Positions 53,301 to 64,000 are shown, counted from the stretch's first letter. The stretch: DNA of 64,000 nucleotides from Cristatella mucedo (GCA_009760855.2 WPIO01000133.1:831001-895000), one strand, 5' to 3'. The notes: generated from the letters alone by a model not told the origin. A program made the numbers and translations.

Positions 53301-53661
53301 CTACTTTTCGCTCCATTCACAAAAGTCGTCGCAAAGACCGTCGTACTGTGTGAGAGATACGACGTCGGCGTTCATTCCTATTCTTTAGAATAGCTCGTTC
53401 TGTGACCTCAAAAGTAGCTCTACTTCTCGCTCCATTCACAAAAGTCGTCGCAAAGACCGTCGTACTGTGTGAGAGATACGACGTCGGCGTTCATTCCTAT
53501 TCTTTAGAATAGCTCGTTCTGTGACCTCAAAAGTAGCTCTACTTTTCGCTCCATTCACAAAAGTCGTCGCAAAGACCGTCGTACTGTGTGAGAGATACGA
53601 CGTCGGCGTTCATTCCTATTCTTTAGAATAGCTCGTTCTGTAACCTCAAAAGTAGCTCTAC
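50315..53661. repeat. 119-bp satellite array, about 28 units
   Basis: The unit contains CTCGCTCCATTCACAAAAG, TCGTCGCAAAGACCGTCG, TACTGTGTGAGAGATACGAC, GTCGGCGTTCATTCCTATTC and TTTAGAATAGCTCGTTCTGT. Successive units are exactly 119 bases apart except two, with insertions of 2 bases (GA, near 51325) and 4 bases (ATTC, near 53132). Units differ at very few sites: CTTTTCG or CTTCTCG, and TTTAGAAT or TTTAAAAT. Near-identity shows recent amplification or active homogenisation. The array sits between a CGG tract and a CpG-rich segment. Confidence 0.97.
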
Positions 53662-54649
53662 GTACACTTTTACGCTGCTCTTTGAATACAGCCGCTTCTC
53701 GGCGCCGCTTCTCGGCACCGTTTCTCATCGGCTTTCAGTTTCTAGACACGCCTTCCTCGCGTCGGCTTCCAGAAAGTCTGGGTGTGATTGCTGCGAAGAA
53801 CGCGGCTCGGCCCTTGCCGCCATTGCCGTCCTTTTGCAAGCCTGAGCCGGCGTGCGGTCGTAGCGTTACTACGGAGAACGCGAAATCTCAAGAGCTTCAC
53901 GGGGTCCTTTAAGATGTCGCCGTCTGCAATCGAACGAAGTAAACCCAGGTTTAGATAACGAGATAACGAGCAGCAGCGACAGTGAGCACTTTCTTGACCG
54001 GCGCCAATGGCGGTGCGGCGCGTTGGGCGTGGCAGCGAGTCGTTGCCTTGTTTTGATTGAGGCAGGACGTCATTCATTGCCCGCAAGTCTCTGCAGTCGT
54101 CGCCGCCAAAAACCGTCACGTGCGCCAACCTAGTGGCAACATGGCGGCGGCGCATGTACGACCACTCAGCCAACCGCGAGTTGCCATACCCGACAGGCGT
54201 GCACTCAACCGGCGGCGGCGCCAAGTGGCTGAGCGCACGGTCGAAAGTGCGAGCAGGCGGCTAGCGCGTCTGGCCGCGGCGATGCCTCTGTTATTCTTGC
54301 TGTCGGCATCTGCTCTTCAGATATTTGGCAGCGACTCCGGTATTCGGGTAGTTTCGAGGCTACGACAATCAAGGCGGGCTTGGCTGGCTGGCTGCCACTT
54401 CCTCAAGCACCTCAGTAGCCGGAGTCCATTCCAAACGCGGTACTGCAGCCGCTTCTGCACGAGCAGAACTTTGGCCGCAGACACGGCGCTAGTACGGAGC
54501 GCGTCCTTGTTGACGAGCCACAAATATCGGCGAATTGCCAAGCCTTGGAGCACGACTAGTAGCTTGTAGGTCCAGCACCAATGTGTGCAGGTGCCGACAG
54601 TCAGCGTAATGAGGCTGCTATGTAATGTGCCCATGACTTAAATATATTG
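53662..54649. other. CpG-rich segment with YY1-like site
   Basis: GC-rich unique DNA right after the satellite. It contains CAACATGGCGGCGG at 54137-54150, a strong match to the YY1 motif AAnATGGCGGC. Open frames occur on both strands (minus 54317-54634, MGTLHSSLITLTVGTC; plus 54057-54569), none with a family match. Most likely a promoter-type region or the first exon of an unseen gene. Confidence 0.35.
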
Positions 54650-54841
54650 GTGAGCCGTGATGGCGCACTAGGTGAGGCGGTTGCTTTCATGACCTCGGAC
54701 CCGAGGTCGTGGGTTCGACTCCTGCGGTGGGCGATCCTTTATCGCCACTGCAAGTGGTGGTGATAGCCATCAAGGCTCTTCTGTCGCTATACAAAAAGAG
54801 GCTGTTTATAATAATAACAATGCACTGTTTAAGCAGCTAGG

Positions 54842-54842
<1 letters not shown>
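54650..54842 (+). mobile_element. SINE-B copy, full length
   Basis: GGTGAGCCGTGATGGCGCAC, box GGGTTCGACTCCTGCGG, TTTATCGCCACTGCAAG, GGCTCTTCTGTCGCTATAC, AAAAGAGGCTGTTTA, then an inserted ATAATAACAATGCACTG before the usual AGCAGCTAG end. Confidence 0.93.

Positions 54843-54914
<72 letters not shown>
54843..54914. repeat. (TA)n(TG)n compound microsatellite
   Basis: Nine TA units then about 27 TG units; a related TA/TG patch recurs at 55018-55064. Confidence 0.95.
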
Positions 54915-54916
<2 letters not shown>

Positions 54917-55065
54917 ATATAGCTCAGTTTCTTAGGAAAATACTTTTATATTAGTGTTGTTTCCCAATATCATATAGTAGTTGTAGTTGCATGCTGCTAT
55001 AAAAAGTGGTCTTAGTATATATGTCTGTACACACACATATATATACATATATGTGTGTGTGTGTT

Positions 55066-56690
55066 GCTAGGGAACTTTAACAATTGCCGCAAAGAAACAA
55101 TGATCTAACGGTCAGTGGTAGCATGCTTAATAAACAACAAGAATCACATGGTTAGGGGTGATATGCACAGGGTCAGCATGCAACCATGTTTAGTCGCAGT
55201 ACGCAAAGTGTCAGCACTCGTAAGCATATAAAGGTCGAATCACAGGGACCCACTAAATACTGTAATAAATATATGTGTTTTAGTTGCTTTTTAAATTGCG
55301 TCAAGTCAGGGAATGTCTTGACGCCAGTCGGAAGTGAGTTCCAGGCTTTGCGAGCATACGAAGTAAAGACACGATCTCCAAAAGATTTGAAGTTCGTAAA
55401 AAAGTATAGGTAAACGATTAGATTCCGAAAAGCGAGTGGTACGATGCTTAACGTAGTGAGGGAGTAGATCTGATAGGAAGGCTGGAGCCAAAATATGAAA
55501 TGACCTAAAAGTGAGTGACAAAACCTTGAAGTCGTTGCGTTGCTTTACTGGGAGCCAGTGCAGGTCGGCGAGATGTGGCAACTGTGACGCTCACGAAAGA
55601 CATACCTACCTGCAGAATTTTGCACCAGCTGTAAGCGCCTGATGGCACAGGCCGGTAGCCAGCAATCAGCGAATTACAGAAGTCGAGACGGGATGTCACA
55701 AATGCATGGAAAAATTTAGATGCGGTATCTCTGTCTAAACAATCCCGAATTTAGAAATGTTGTGTAGGTGAAAGTAGACAGACTTAAGCGGATATGGTCG
55801 TCTAGTGAAAGGTCACTCTGTAGCAGTACAGCAGTGATTCGGTGCAGATTCCACAGGAGATATGCTGGCAGGGCCGTTTTTGAGCGAAAACCTTTCCAAT
55901 TTCCGAATCACACTTGGTTTGCCCATAACTAGTAAGTTAGTTTTATCATCATTCAATTTAAGAAAATTTACTACCTTCCATGTGCGGATGCTATCAATAC
56001 ATGCAGCAAGGGAGTTGAGAGAACTTGACGTGCTCGAGTGCTGGGAGGGATCAAAGCAAATGTACAACTGAGTGTCATCTGCATGCAAGTGAAAGTCTAG
56101 ATTGTTCCTGGCAATCGCATCGGCTAAAGGGAGAGTATAAACCGTGAAAAGAACAGGACCGAGCACAGAGCCTGAGCTACCCCATATTTCAGAGGTTCCT
56201 CGAAAGATCTTTTTCCATTCACATTAAACTTTGGAGTCTTCCAATGAGATAAGACCTGAAACATTTCAGAGCAGCGCCAGTCAAGATGAGAGGCGCTCAG
56301 CCCAGGCAAGATGAGAGGCGCTAAAAAAGGACTTGGCGATCGACAGTATCAAAAGCTGCCGAAAGATCGAGCAAAACAAGCAGAGATACTCTACGCATGT
56401 CTGCATTCCTAATTAGGTCGTTGTACACCCGAAGCAATGCTGACTCTGTAGATTGATTAGCTCTGAAACTAGACTATAACTTACTGGCAAGGTTTGAAGT
56501 TATAATGTACGAGTTCAGCTGATCTGCCACGACTCGTTCCAGTGTCTTCGAATGGAACGGTAGAAGGGAGACTGGGCGGAAGTTGCTCAAGTTCTCTTGG
56601 TCTAGTGATGCTTTCTTGAGTAGTGGCCTGGCTACAGCCTTTTTGAAAGGTGCTGGAACATGGCAAGTTACTTTCCTTCCTATAACGACG
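55066..56690 (-). mobile_element. LINE-A copy, RT nearly complete
   Basis: The 3' UTR lies at 55066-55260 and the RT body at 55260-56690. Minus-strand peptides: LADLHWLPVKQRNDFKVL, HLDWRCSEMFQVL, LGPVLFTVYTLPLADAIA, LDFHLHADDTQLYICFDPS (HADD in place of YADD), VNFLKLNDDKTNLLVMGK and, upstream, the AAFDTVDR-type region. The catalytic Tyr of YADD is His here, and several frames are joined, so it is inactive. The 3' hairpin is replaced by TA/TG repeats. Confidence 0.88.
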
Positions 56691-56713
56691 GCTTAAAGGT
56701 AAAATAAATTATA

Positions 56714-56815
56714 GGTAGGCTGATTCGATAGCCTCTGTTGCAATGGATATGAGAACCTTGGTGACCGCCACTCGCGTTGGCTTTGTGCGATAGAGGATCG
56801 CCCGCTTGTCGACTA
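56714..56815 (-). mobile_element. SINE-B, diverged
   Basis: GGCTGATTCGATAGCCTC, AGAACCTTGGTGACCGCC, GCGATAGAGGATCGCCC-like order of the family. Weak. Confidence 0.45.
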
Positions 56816-56852
56816 CACCCCCCCCCCCGACCTGCCTCGGGAAGTTCGAGAA

Positions 56853-57023
56853 CCTGTGTATGCTGACCCTGTGCATGCCACCTCTAAACACATTATGCTT
56901 GTTGAGATTGAGCTACGCTGCTACGATTAACTATTCAATCATGCTTTCTTCGCTACAGAGGTAAAGTGTCTAAAAAGAGATCGAGTTCTATGAGGGCACT
57001 ATAACAAATGTATTATTAATATC
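56853..57023 (+). mobile_element. LINE-A 3' end fragment
   Basis: GTGTATGCTGACCCTGTGC, CCACCTCTAAACACATTATG, AAAAAGAGATCGAGTTCTAT, GAGGGCACTATAACAAATG, TATTATTAATATC. Plus-sense 3' UTR and hairpin. Confidence 0.85.
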
Positions 57024-57182
57024 ACTATAACCTCACCTCTAGTCTAGGCTTAGACCGATGGCGAATCGAACCCAGAGGTCGTTTGGCTGTAATAGGCAGG
57101 CTTTAATTAGCGTATAAGTTTACCCAGCGGCCCAACAGAACAACCGTGCTGTCTCTGGGAACGCAGCTTAACGTTAAGCATT
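57024..57182. other. Short unassigned spacer
   Basis: Possibly a decayed SINE (GGCGAATCGAACCCAGAGG resembles a reverse B box). Not firm. Confidence 0.25.
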
Positions 57183-59165
57183 TCCTATTGAGAGTATAAA
57201 CCACAAAAAGAACCGGACCTAGCACAGTGCCCTGCGGTACCCCATATTGCAGAGGTTCCTTGGATTATCTCTGTTCATTCACGTCAATATTCTGGAGTCC
57301 CCCACTGAAACAGGACCTGAAACATTGTAGAGCAGTGCCAGTGATGCCCAGGCAAGATGAGAGGCGCTCGAGAAGGACTTGGTGATCAATAGTATCAAAA
57401 GCTGCCGTAAGATCGAGCAAAACAAGCAGAGATACCCTACCCACATCTGCATTCCTATGTAGGTCGTTATTCACCTGAAGCAATGCCGACTCTCTAGAGT
57501 GATTATCTCTAAAACCAGACTGGAACTTACTAGAAAGGTTTGAAGTTTCAATATATGAGCTCAGCTGGTTTTCCACGGTTCGTTCCAGTGCCTTTGACAC
57601 AAACGGTAGAACGGAGACTGGGCGGTAGTTACTCAAGTTCTTTTGGTCTAGTGTTGCTTTCTTGGAGTGGCCCGACTACGGCCTTTTATAAGATGCTGGG
57701 ACGCGACCTGAGGCTAATGACATAGTTTTTAACGTTAGTTATGCATGGCAGCAGCAGACCAATGCATCGTAGAAGCAGGACAGAAGGAATCGGGTCTGAG
57801 GACTAGTTGTCTTCTTTGATTGGGATATGAACTTCAGGACGAGGTCACTAGTGACCTAGAATGCGGACAGTGAGGTGCTGCATGGAGTTGAGGAACAAGA
57901 TTCCAGGGGGATACTGCCATCGCACGGATGGACTCCCAGATTTTGTTTATCTTCTGAACAAAGAAGCTAGAGAAGTGAGCAGCTAGATCGTCACAGGGAT
58001 CATCAGGTAAGGAGGAAATCTAGGAGCGGTAGAGGAGATAGTTGATCGTAGACATTATGCATTTTTGAATCGTGCATCTGCGATTCAACAATGTTTTTAT
58101 AGAAGCTAGGCCTGGCCTTTGCTAGGATCGATTGCTACGATCTACAGTAGTCCTCGTATGCCTGTCGATGGACAGTCAGTCCTGATATTGTGTATCCTTT
58201 TTTCAAGCTCGGGTTTAGTAGACGTAGCTAGTTGGATGTTTGCGGTAAACCAAAGACTATCTGGACGAGAGCGCACAGTGTGCTTACTCAAGGGTGCAAA
58301 CTCATTGAGCATGTCAGCTAGTGTCGTATTGCAGCAATTTAACAATTGTGACAGGTAGAAAGGAGGATTGAGCAGCAGAGGCAAAGTAGATATTCTCGTA
58401 TGAATAGCATCGATATCGAGGGTCTTGAGGTTTCGCGATTTAGAGATTTTAGAAGAGGAGGAGGAGAAATAGGAGGAGGAGGAGGAAGACACACATCGTA
58501 GACTGAATAAGATCTGCATGTGTTCAGGTAAGCAGAATTTGGTAATAATTGGTGATGAAAAAGCGCAGTTATATGAGAAAATTTGGCAGAGTGTGTGACC
58601 CTAGATGTAGGTTGGGCCATGCATATAAGCCACAAGAGACAATGTGTCAGTCAGTGCACGAAATTCCGTGCTGAAAGCGTCAGAAATGTTATCAAAATGA
58701 ATGTTGAAAGCACCCATAATAACGAAAGATCGCTTTCTTGCGCGCAGAATCGAAATGAGTCAGAGAAATCTGAGATAGAGGAGGATTTGGTGCCTCTTGG
58801 GCGAGAGACCGTTGCCATCATCGATAGCTGGTGTCGGGTGAAATCAAGACAATAGATACGAATGACTGATTCTACAAACGGCTTGAAATTGAAGATCGAG
58901 CGCACGTAGTAGCAACTCCGCTTCCAGTTTCGATTGATCTTGGGGTGCGAAAGAAGGAGAAGCCAGTCAGGGAAGCGCCTCTAATTGTCGGGAGGTTTAC
59001 TGATTTTAGCCAATTTCAGTCAAGACGAGCAGGTCAAGGCCTTTTTTCAGAAATAAGGTCGCTAATTAATAGGATTTCATTGCATGTTGAGAGAGGATTG
59101 TCAAGACGAACGTAAATTTGGGCCGTCGGAGTTATAGATGACCTGATAACCCACTAAATTATAGA
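57183..59165 (-). mobile_element. LINE-A 5' part: APE endonuclease, linker, RT N-terminus
   Basis: Complements the copy at 55-56.7 kb. RT N-terminal block on the minus strand: MSNYRPVSVLPFVSKALE, then KFQSGFRDNHSRESALLQV and LLVLLDLTAAFDTIDHQVL (motif A). Upstream is the linker NEFAPLSKHTVRSRPDSLW, then VTHSAKFSHITALFHHQLL and, near 58700, a GDFN-like reading MGAFNIHFDNISDAF, the endonuclease core motif region. The order EN-linker-RT and the sequence style place LINE-A among CR1/L2-like LINEs with an APE endonuclease. Several stops; ends inside EN. Confidence 0.85.
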
Positions 59166-59267
59166 GATTCACAGTAATGCTAGAGGGGAACGCTCTGAGC
59201 GGTTCCAAACAATGCTAGGAATACCAAACGAGCGGACACTCAGTTCGCCGCTTCCGCCGAACATCCG

Positions 59268-59306
<39 letters not shown>

Positions 59307-59645
59307 CTCGCTGCCCCCGCGTCGACTCCGGGGCGCTTTTCTTTTGTCAATGCATAATTCACGGCTCTTAGCGGCAGCAATAACATCCAGTAGTGCATTT
59401 GAACTACGACGAGGAGGCGACAATAGGTGCGCAACGATCACAACTAATGAGCAGGCTTTGCTAACGGCGCTGGCGCCGGCGTGGCAAACCCAGCAGCCCG
59501 AAGCGATAAGCATCTAGATGTCCATAGGCGCGCGCGTAATTTCTTGCGCACTACGGTGAAATAGCAAACAGATACACTTTAAACAGGTCTTAGCTGTATC
59601 GGTTTTGTGTTTACGAGGTTCGCAATAACTTTGGTTTTCGGATAC
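59150..59645 (-). repeat. Unclassified interspersed repeat X, copy 2
   Basis: Reverse-strand partner of 27465-27905. Shares AAAACCGATACAGCTAAGAC, TTAAAG..TCTGTTTG, ATTAGTTGTGATCGTTGC, CCGTGAATTATGCATTGAC and CGTTTGGTATTCCTAGCATT. A (CT)n tract (59272-59304) interrupts this copy. Confidence 0.65.
59272..59304. repeat. (CT)n microsatellite
   Basis: About 16 CT units inside repeat X copy 2, absent from copy 1. Confidence 0.9.
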
Positions 59646-60045
59646 CAAGAGCCGGAAGAACCCGAAATTCTAGTTAAGCTTTGCTATTGGATGGCAATGG
59701 TGGAAGGTAAAGAGGAAAATTGATAAATCAGTAAGCGAGACAGAGAGCGTGACAGCGAGCGAGGTGGCGAGCGAGGCAGCGAGAGAGGCAGCGTCGTAAA
59801 GAGGGCGAACGATAGATGGCTAGAGATAGAGAAAGACAGAGACAGAGAAAATGAGAAATCGAGGGAGCAGAGCGGCCGAGTGAGAAACGTGCAGGGGGGA
59901 ATTTGGAAATCGACGAGTTGAGGATCTCACCCTCAGACTGACTGGAACATGAGCTCCGAAGGTCAAGAGAGCAGTTGCGTGCTGCATGCTTCTCAGTTCC
60001 CATTGAGCTTGGATACTGACTCGTCGAACACTAGAACGAAGGATA

Positions 60046-60136
60046 CACCGTCGACGCCACGGGGCTCGACCCCACGACTTCAGCCAGACCACGGTCGGGG
60101 CGACCACGTTAACTACAGGACCAAACCAGCTCGGCA
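60046..60136 (-). mobile_element. SINE-A head fragment
   Basis: CCACGGGGCTCGACCCCACG, CAGCCAGACCACGGTCGG, CCAAACCAGCTCGGCA. Tail missing. Confidence 0.8.
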
Positions 60137-60187
60137 TCACGGCAAAGAGAGGTGGGCCAATCAAAGTGCCTTTAAAGTGACACACTA

Positions 60188-60375
60188 CCTCTAATGCCCT
60201 CCTGACTCAGCCATTCTTCTCTCTTTCTCTTTGTTGCGTGAGATGAAGTCTGTTGGTTACCGAATGCGTACCAAAAGCTGCGAAGGCTGTTAGTGCGCTA
60301 TGTCAAACTCTTCTGCGTAACACCTACATAGTCTTTGTGGCTTTGTGGATTTACAGGCGGAGAAACATATTGTAC
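60188..60375 (+). mobile_element. LINE-B 3' end
   Basis: CTCTTTGTTGCGTGAGATG, GGTTACCGAATGCGTACC, GTTAGTGCGCTATGTCAAAC, CGTAACACCTACATAGTC, TTACAGGCGGAGAAACATA. Confidence 0.85.
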
Positions 60376-60670
60376 GCATACATGCATACCGGCGATATAT
60401 GTTTATGGTTACAGCCCTTAAGTACAACTAAAAGGTCAGCCACATAATAAGAACTATGCGTACGAGAAACTTTTATCCAGCAGCTTGCAGAAATTCGAAG
60501 AGTAAACACAATGCTGGTGCATCCAACATTCTGAAATTGATGCAAAAATGCAGCCACTCATCTGTTTGGACGTCAATGGGATGGTTGCCTCATCACGCTA
60601 CTTTCTTATTTAAGTTTCACAAGATCCCTAGAAAGCAGTTAATCGAAGTCGATATTCTCTGATTGGCTTT
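60376..60670. other. Unassigned DNA
   Basis: No recognised element or exon. Confidence 0.3.
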
Positions 60671-60870
60671 AATAATAATAATAATAATGCACTTGATAAA
60701 GCGCCCTCAGAGAACGTAATCTCTTTCTAGGCGCTTTACATTTGCTGCAAATGGAAATGCAATTAAATGGTAAGTAAAATCATGCTTTAAAAACAGACAA
60801 AATGAATAATATGGTTAGGGGTGACATGCACAGGGTCAGTATGCAAATATGGTTAGTGGCAGCATGCTTT
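60671..60870 (-). mobile_element. LINE-A 3' end fragment
   Basis: TAATAATAATAATAATGCAC tail, consensus hairpin GCGCCCTCAGAGAACG and TTTCTAGGCGCTTTACA, then 3' UTR to GGTTAGTGGCAGCATGC. Confidence 0.92.
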
Positions 60871-61054
60871 GCTGTTAAACTAAATCGCGCATATTATCCC
60901 ACGGTTTACAGTCTTGCATCCGTTCCTGCTGCTAAATTGCAATCATTCGCTGGTGGTTCCATTTACTTCATTCATAAAATAAACATAAAAATAAATGAAT
61001 TATAAAATTTAAATTTTAATGAATAAATGGAGCTCTCTTCTAACTTATACTTTC

Positions 61055-61350
61055 CCCCCTGTAACTCCACAATGCAGCAATAAATGAAAAGTTGTGAAAC
61101 GCGAGAGTTTTAAGTAGTTCACTCACGGCATAAGTTTCTTGCAGCGTTTATATTGTAGCCCGCCGGTTTTTATGTTGCAGGATGAAGGGTAAAAACAGAA
61201 TATAGCTATATAAGGCTATCGATCGAGGTCGTGAATACTATAAAAGTACCAGCTCAGGACGGCTAGAAAAAAATCTAATGCGTTCAACAGCGGGAGGGAA
61301 AATGCTGCCTACAAATTTCGGACTCGGTTTCACAGCAGCGTGGCATGTTA
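61055..61350 (-). mobile_element. LINE-B 3' end, very diverged
   Basis: CCTGTAACTCCACAATGC, GAGAGTTTTAAGTAGTTCAC, TCACGGCATAAG, CAGCTCAGGACGGCTAG in family order. Low identity. Confidence 0.55.
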
Positions 61351-61962
61351 CTAACTGCTAAGCAACAGCTTCTAGCGACAACCGTCACTGCGGCAACTAC
61401 TCGAAATGAGCTTGCGTCATTCATGATCCAGCTAAAAAAAAGAACCTGTAGCTAACAGCTTTCTTTTTTAAGAAGTAAAATTATCCAATTTGTTCAGCAT
61501 CCTTTGCTTGCGTGCCTGTGCACGGTCCAATGCATGGCTCAAGCCAAAGGTCACATTAACCTTAGGCCGCGGAGGAAAATCTTTGCGTGCTGCATTTCTG
61601 GGTACAATAATCATACTGGTATATTTTTTCAGAATATAATAAACATGATAATATGCATTTTACTCATTTTTAGTTTTTTTTTATTTCAGCAAGTTCACAT
61701 GTACAACGATTTGTGTATGCAAAACTGGCGCGCGACTTACTTTCCCAAACGGGCACAGTCTATGACGCTTGAGAAGACAATAGGAGGCATGTACACTTCA
61801 TCGAGGTATTTGGCGGGAGCTTACGAAACCACTGTTCAACCTGGGCTCGGCCCATCAAAAATGTCGGTACACCCGGAATCGTCTCTACGGCTGGAGGATA
61901 TCCTGGCGTAAAGCCACCACAGGTGCGATTCATCGGGGCAGTCACGACCAAGGTCCTGATCA

Positions 61963-62185
<223 letters not shown>

Positions 62186-62700
62186 CTAAAGTGTACGGTA
62201 GCTCTTGATAGTGCCTTATGCTGCAACGCCGAGACCTCATAGACAACGTCATCGCCGTCGTCGTGGAGTAGGCAGACAATTTAATTTGAACTGCTGTCAA
62301 ACTTGACGCATCGGTTGTCTTCCAAAGAGTAGACGATACGCTTTCGGTATGCTGCAGTGCGTAGGCAATTGCAAGTGCGTACGCAAAAAAGCCTCGTAGT
62401 CGACGAGGCTTTTTCTGGCATTCCTATGGTTGACAAATTCTTGAACAAAGTAGATTTTGCCGTAATTACTCAAGTAATATGAAGTGGCAGGACTAAGACT
62501 CGAAGTCAGAGATCGAATGGTAGCCACGTTCTTGATGGTTGCAGCACTCAATCGAAATGCGCTGAGCGCATGTACAGGAGTATTTACGGAAGTGACGGAC
62601 TATGCATTTGGGGTCGTAGACGATAGTGGTAGCGCGGTAGACAATTTCGCGATCATAGCCGCTGATATTTTTGAAATGATAGGCGAAGAACAAGGTCAGC
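62186..62700. other. Unassigned DNA with an inverted repeat
   Basis: AAAAAAGCCTCGTAGTCGAC / GAGGCTTTTT near 62385-62415 forms a GC-containing hairpin. Otherwise nothing recognised. Confidence 0.4.
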
Positions 62701-62702
62701 AT

Positions 62703-63600
62703 GGTAATAATAATAATAATAATACACTTTATAAAGCACCTTCTGAGAACTCTTTCTCTTTCGAGGTGCTTTAAAAATCATGCAAAGAAAATGCGATTGA
62801 ATGGTTAGTGGTATCATGCTTGATAAACAACAAGAACAACATGGGCTGACATGCACATGGTCTGCATGCAAGTGTGGTTAGTGTCAGCATGCATAAGCAC
62901 ATAAAAGACAAAGCTTGCCGAGCTGGTTTGGTCTAGCGGTTAAGGTGCTCGCCCCGACCGAGGTCTGACTGAGGTCGTGGGCTCGAGCCCCGAGGCATAT
63001 GTGAAGGGCCTGAATATAGATTAAGTTCTCTTGGGGCGCTATATAAATGAATTATTTATTATTTATACAAATCACAGGGACCCACTAAATGCTGTCATCA
63101 ATAGGTGTGTTTTTAATTTCTGTTTAAATGTGGTCAAGTCAGCGGAAGTCGTGACGGAAGTCGTGAGTGAGTTCCAGGCTTTAGCGGCATACAAACTAAA
63201 GGCATGGTCTCCAAAGAATTTGAGGTTTGTACAAGGTATAGGTAAACAGCTAGATTCCAAAAAGCTGGTGGTACTCTGCTAGGCCTGGTGGGGCAATAGA
63301 TCTGATATATAGGCTGGAGCCAAATAATAAAGGGACCGAAAAGTGAGCGACAAAACCTTGAAGTCGATCAGTTGCTTGACTGGCAGCCAGTGCAGGTCGG
63401 CGAGAAGTGCTGTGATGTGGCAACTGCGACGCTCACGACAGACAAGCCTAGCTGCAGAGTTTTGCACCAGCCGTAGGCGCCTGTATGTACATGCCGGTAG
63501 ACCAGCAAGCAGTGAGTTTCAGAAGTCAAGACGGGATGTCACAAATGTATGGACCAAATAAAATGTGGTATCCCTGTCTAAACAAGCCCGATTTTAGCAA
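62703..63600 (-). mobile_element. LINE-A copy broken by SINE-A
   Basis: Pieces 62703-62912 (tail, hairpin, 3' UTR) and 63067-63600 (RT C-terminal part with QNSAARLVCRERRSCHITA and LLADLHWLPVKQLIDFKVL on the minus strand). ACAAA is duplicated at both sides of the SINE (62908-62912 and 63067-63071). Confidence 0.9.
62913..63066 (+). mobile_element. SINE-A inserted in LINE-A
   Basis: Complete copy: TGCCGAGCTGGTTTGGTC, B box GGGCTCGAGCCCCG, ATTAAGTTCTCTTGGGGCG, ATATAAATGAATTATTTATT. Confidence 0.94.
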
Positions 63601-64000
63601 TATAATAATATTGCACTTGATATTGCACTTGATAATAATAATATTGCACTTGATAAAGCGCCCTCAGAGAACTTAATCTCTTTCTAGGCGCTTTACATTT
63701 GCTGCAAAGTGATACGCAATAGAATAGTAAGTAAAATCATGCTTGAAAAACAAACAAAATGAATAACATGGTTAGGGGTTACATGCACTGGGTCAGCATG
63801 CAAATGTGGTTAGTGGCAGCATGCACAGTGTCAGCACGCATAAGCACATCGAGGACGAATCACAAGGACCCACTAAATGCTGTCCTAAACAGGTATGTTT
63901 TTAAGTTTCTTTTAAATGTGGTCAGGTCAGGGGATGTTCTGATGCAGGTCGGGAGGGAGTTCCAGGCTGTGGGAGCATACGAGCTAAATGCACGGTCTCC
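63601..64000 (-). mobile_element. LINE-A 3' end, runs off the window
   Basis: Tail AATAATAATATTGCACTTG (with TTGCACTTGATA repeated three times at 63611-63657), consensus hairpin, full 3' UTR, and the start of the RT C-terminus at the window edge (TTCCAGGCTGTGGGAGC). Confidence 0.92.

Noticed and set aside
50315-53661. CRISPR-like regular array
   Set aside because: Units are contiguous 119-bp tandem repeats without distinct spacers, in an animal genome.
61687-61911. Candidate terminal exon after TTTTTTTTATTTCAG (QVHMYNDLCMQNWRATYF)
   Set aside because: The acceptor is good, but the opposite strand is also open (PGYPPAVETIPGVPTFL) and no partner exon or family is visible. Left undecided.

Overview
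The window is eukaryotic, from a repeat-rich animal genome. Coding sequence is broken into short exons with GT..AG borders. Nearly everything else is transposon debris, microsatellites and one long satellite array. The best taxonomic clue is a two-exon secreted phospholipase A2-like gene near 22-23 kb with a CDKHDICYQC active-site motif. Its small size and cysteine pattern resemble the conodipine-type PLA2s of gastropods, so a gastropod mollusc, possibly a venomous caenogastropod, is my inference. No sequence search was possible.

Genes. (1) A plus-strand gene I do not recognise runs through 1.9-13.85 kb. Six exons with matching phases end in a stop codon; the 5' end is outside the window or not found. 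Its introns hold LINE and SINE copies. (2) The minus-strand PLA2-like gene has exons at 22700-22888 and 22093-22311, a TATA-like box at 23175-23184 and a polyadenylation signal at 21834-21839. (3) Several single-exon candidates lack a start ATG or a family match (16.9, 23.3, 24.9, 37.8, 44.4 and 45.4 kb). They are given with low confidence.

Mobile elements. Four retroelement families dominate. LINE-A is a CR1/L2-like LINE with APE endonuclease and RT. Its 3' end is a double-stem hairpin followed by a TTA-rich tail, and many copies are 3' fragments. LINE-B is a second RT-bearing family whose 3' end carries GATACA-like repeats. SINE-A has a tRNA-like head and a tail matching the LINE-A 3' hairpin. 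SINE-B has a tRNA-like head and a different tail ending in an AAGAGGCTG motif, whose LINE partner is not visible here. Two fragments of an RLE-endonuclease (R2-like) LINE lie at 24 and 35 kb. DNA transposons are represented by two short SPIN-like hAT elements, each with an 8-bp target-site duplication (740-928 and 30430-30616), and by a 1.9-kb element at 40085-42000 with long inverted repeats built from 12-bp-arm palindromes and a 7-bp target duplication. Nested insertions give a relative history: LINE-A copies were later broken by LINE-B, SINE-A, SINE-B and other LINE-A copies.

Layout. 0-14 kb: unrecognised gene with repeat-filled introns. 14-22 kb: scattered repeats, little else. 22-25 kb: PLA2-like gene, then an RLE-LINE 3' end. 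25-30 kb: stacked LINE-A/LINE-B/SINE insertions. 30-40 kb: sparse, old repeats. 40-42 kb: the TIR element. 42-50 kb: one long LINE-A copy and mostly unassigned DNA. 50.3-53.7 kb: about 28 copies of a 119-bp satellite with a five-unit higher-order pattern. 54-64 kb: SINE-B and several long LINE-A copies, the last running off the end of the window.
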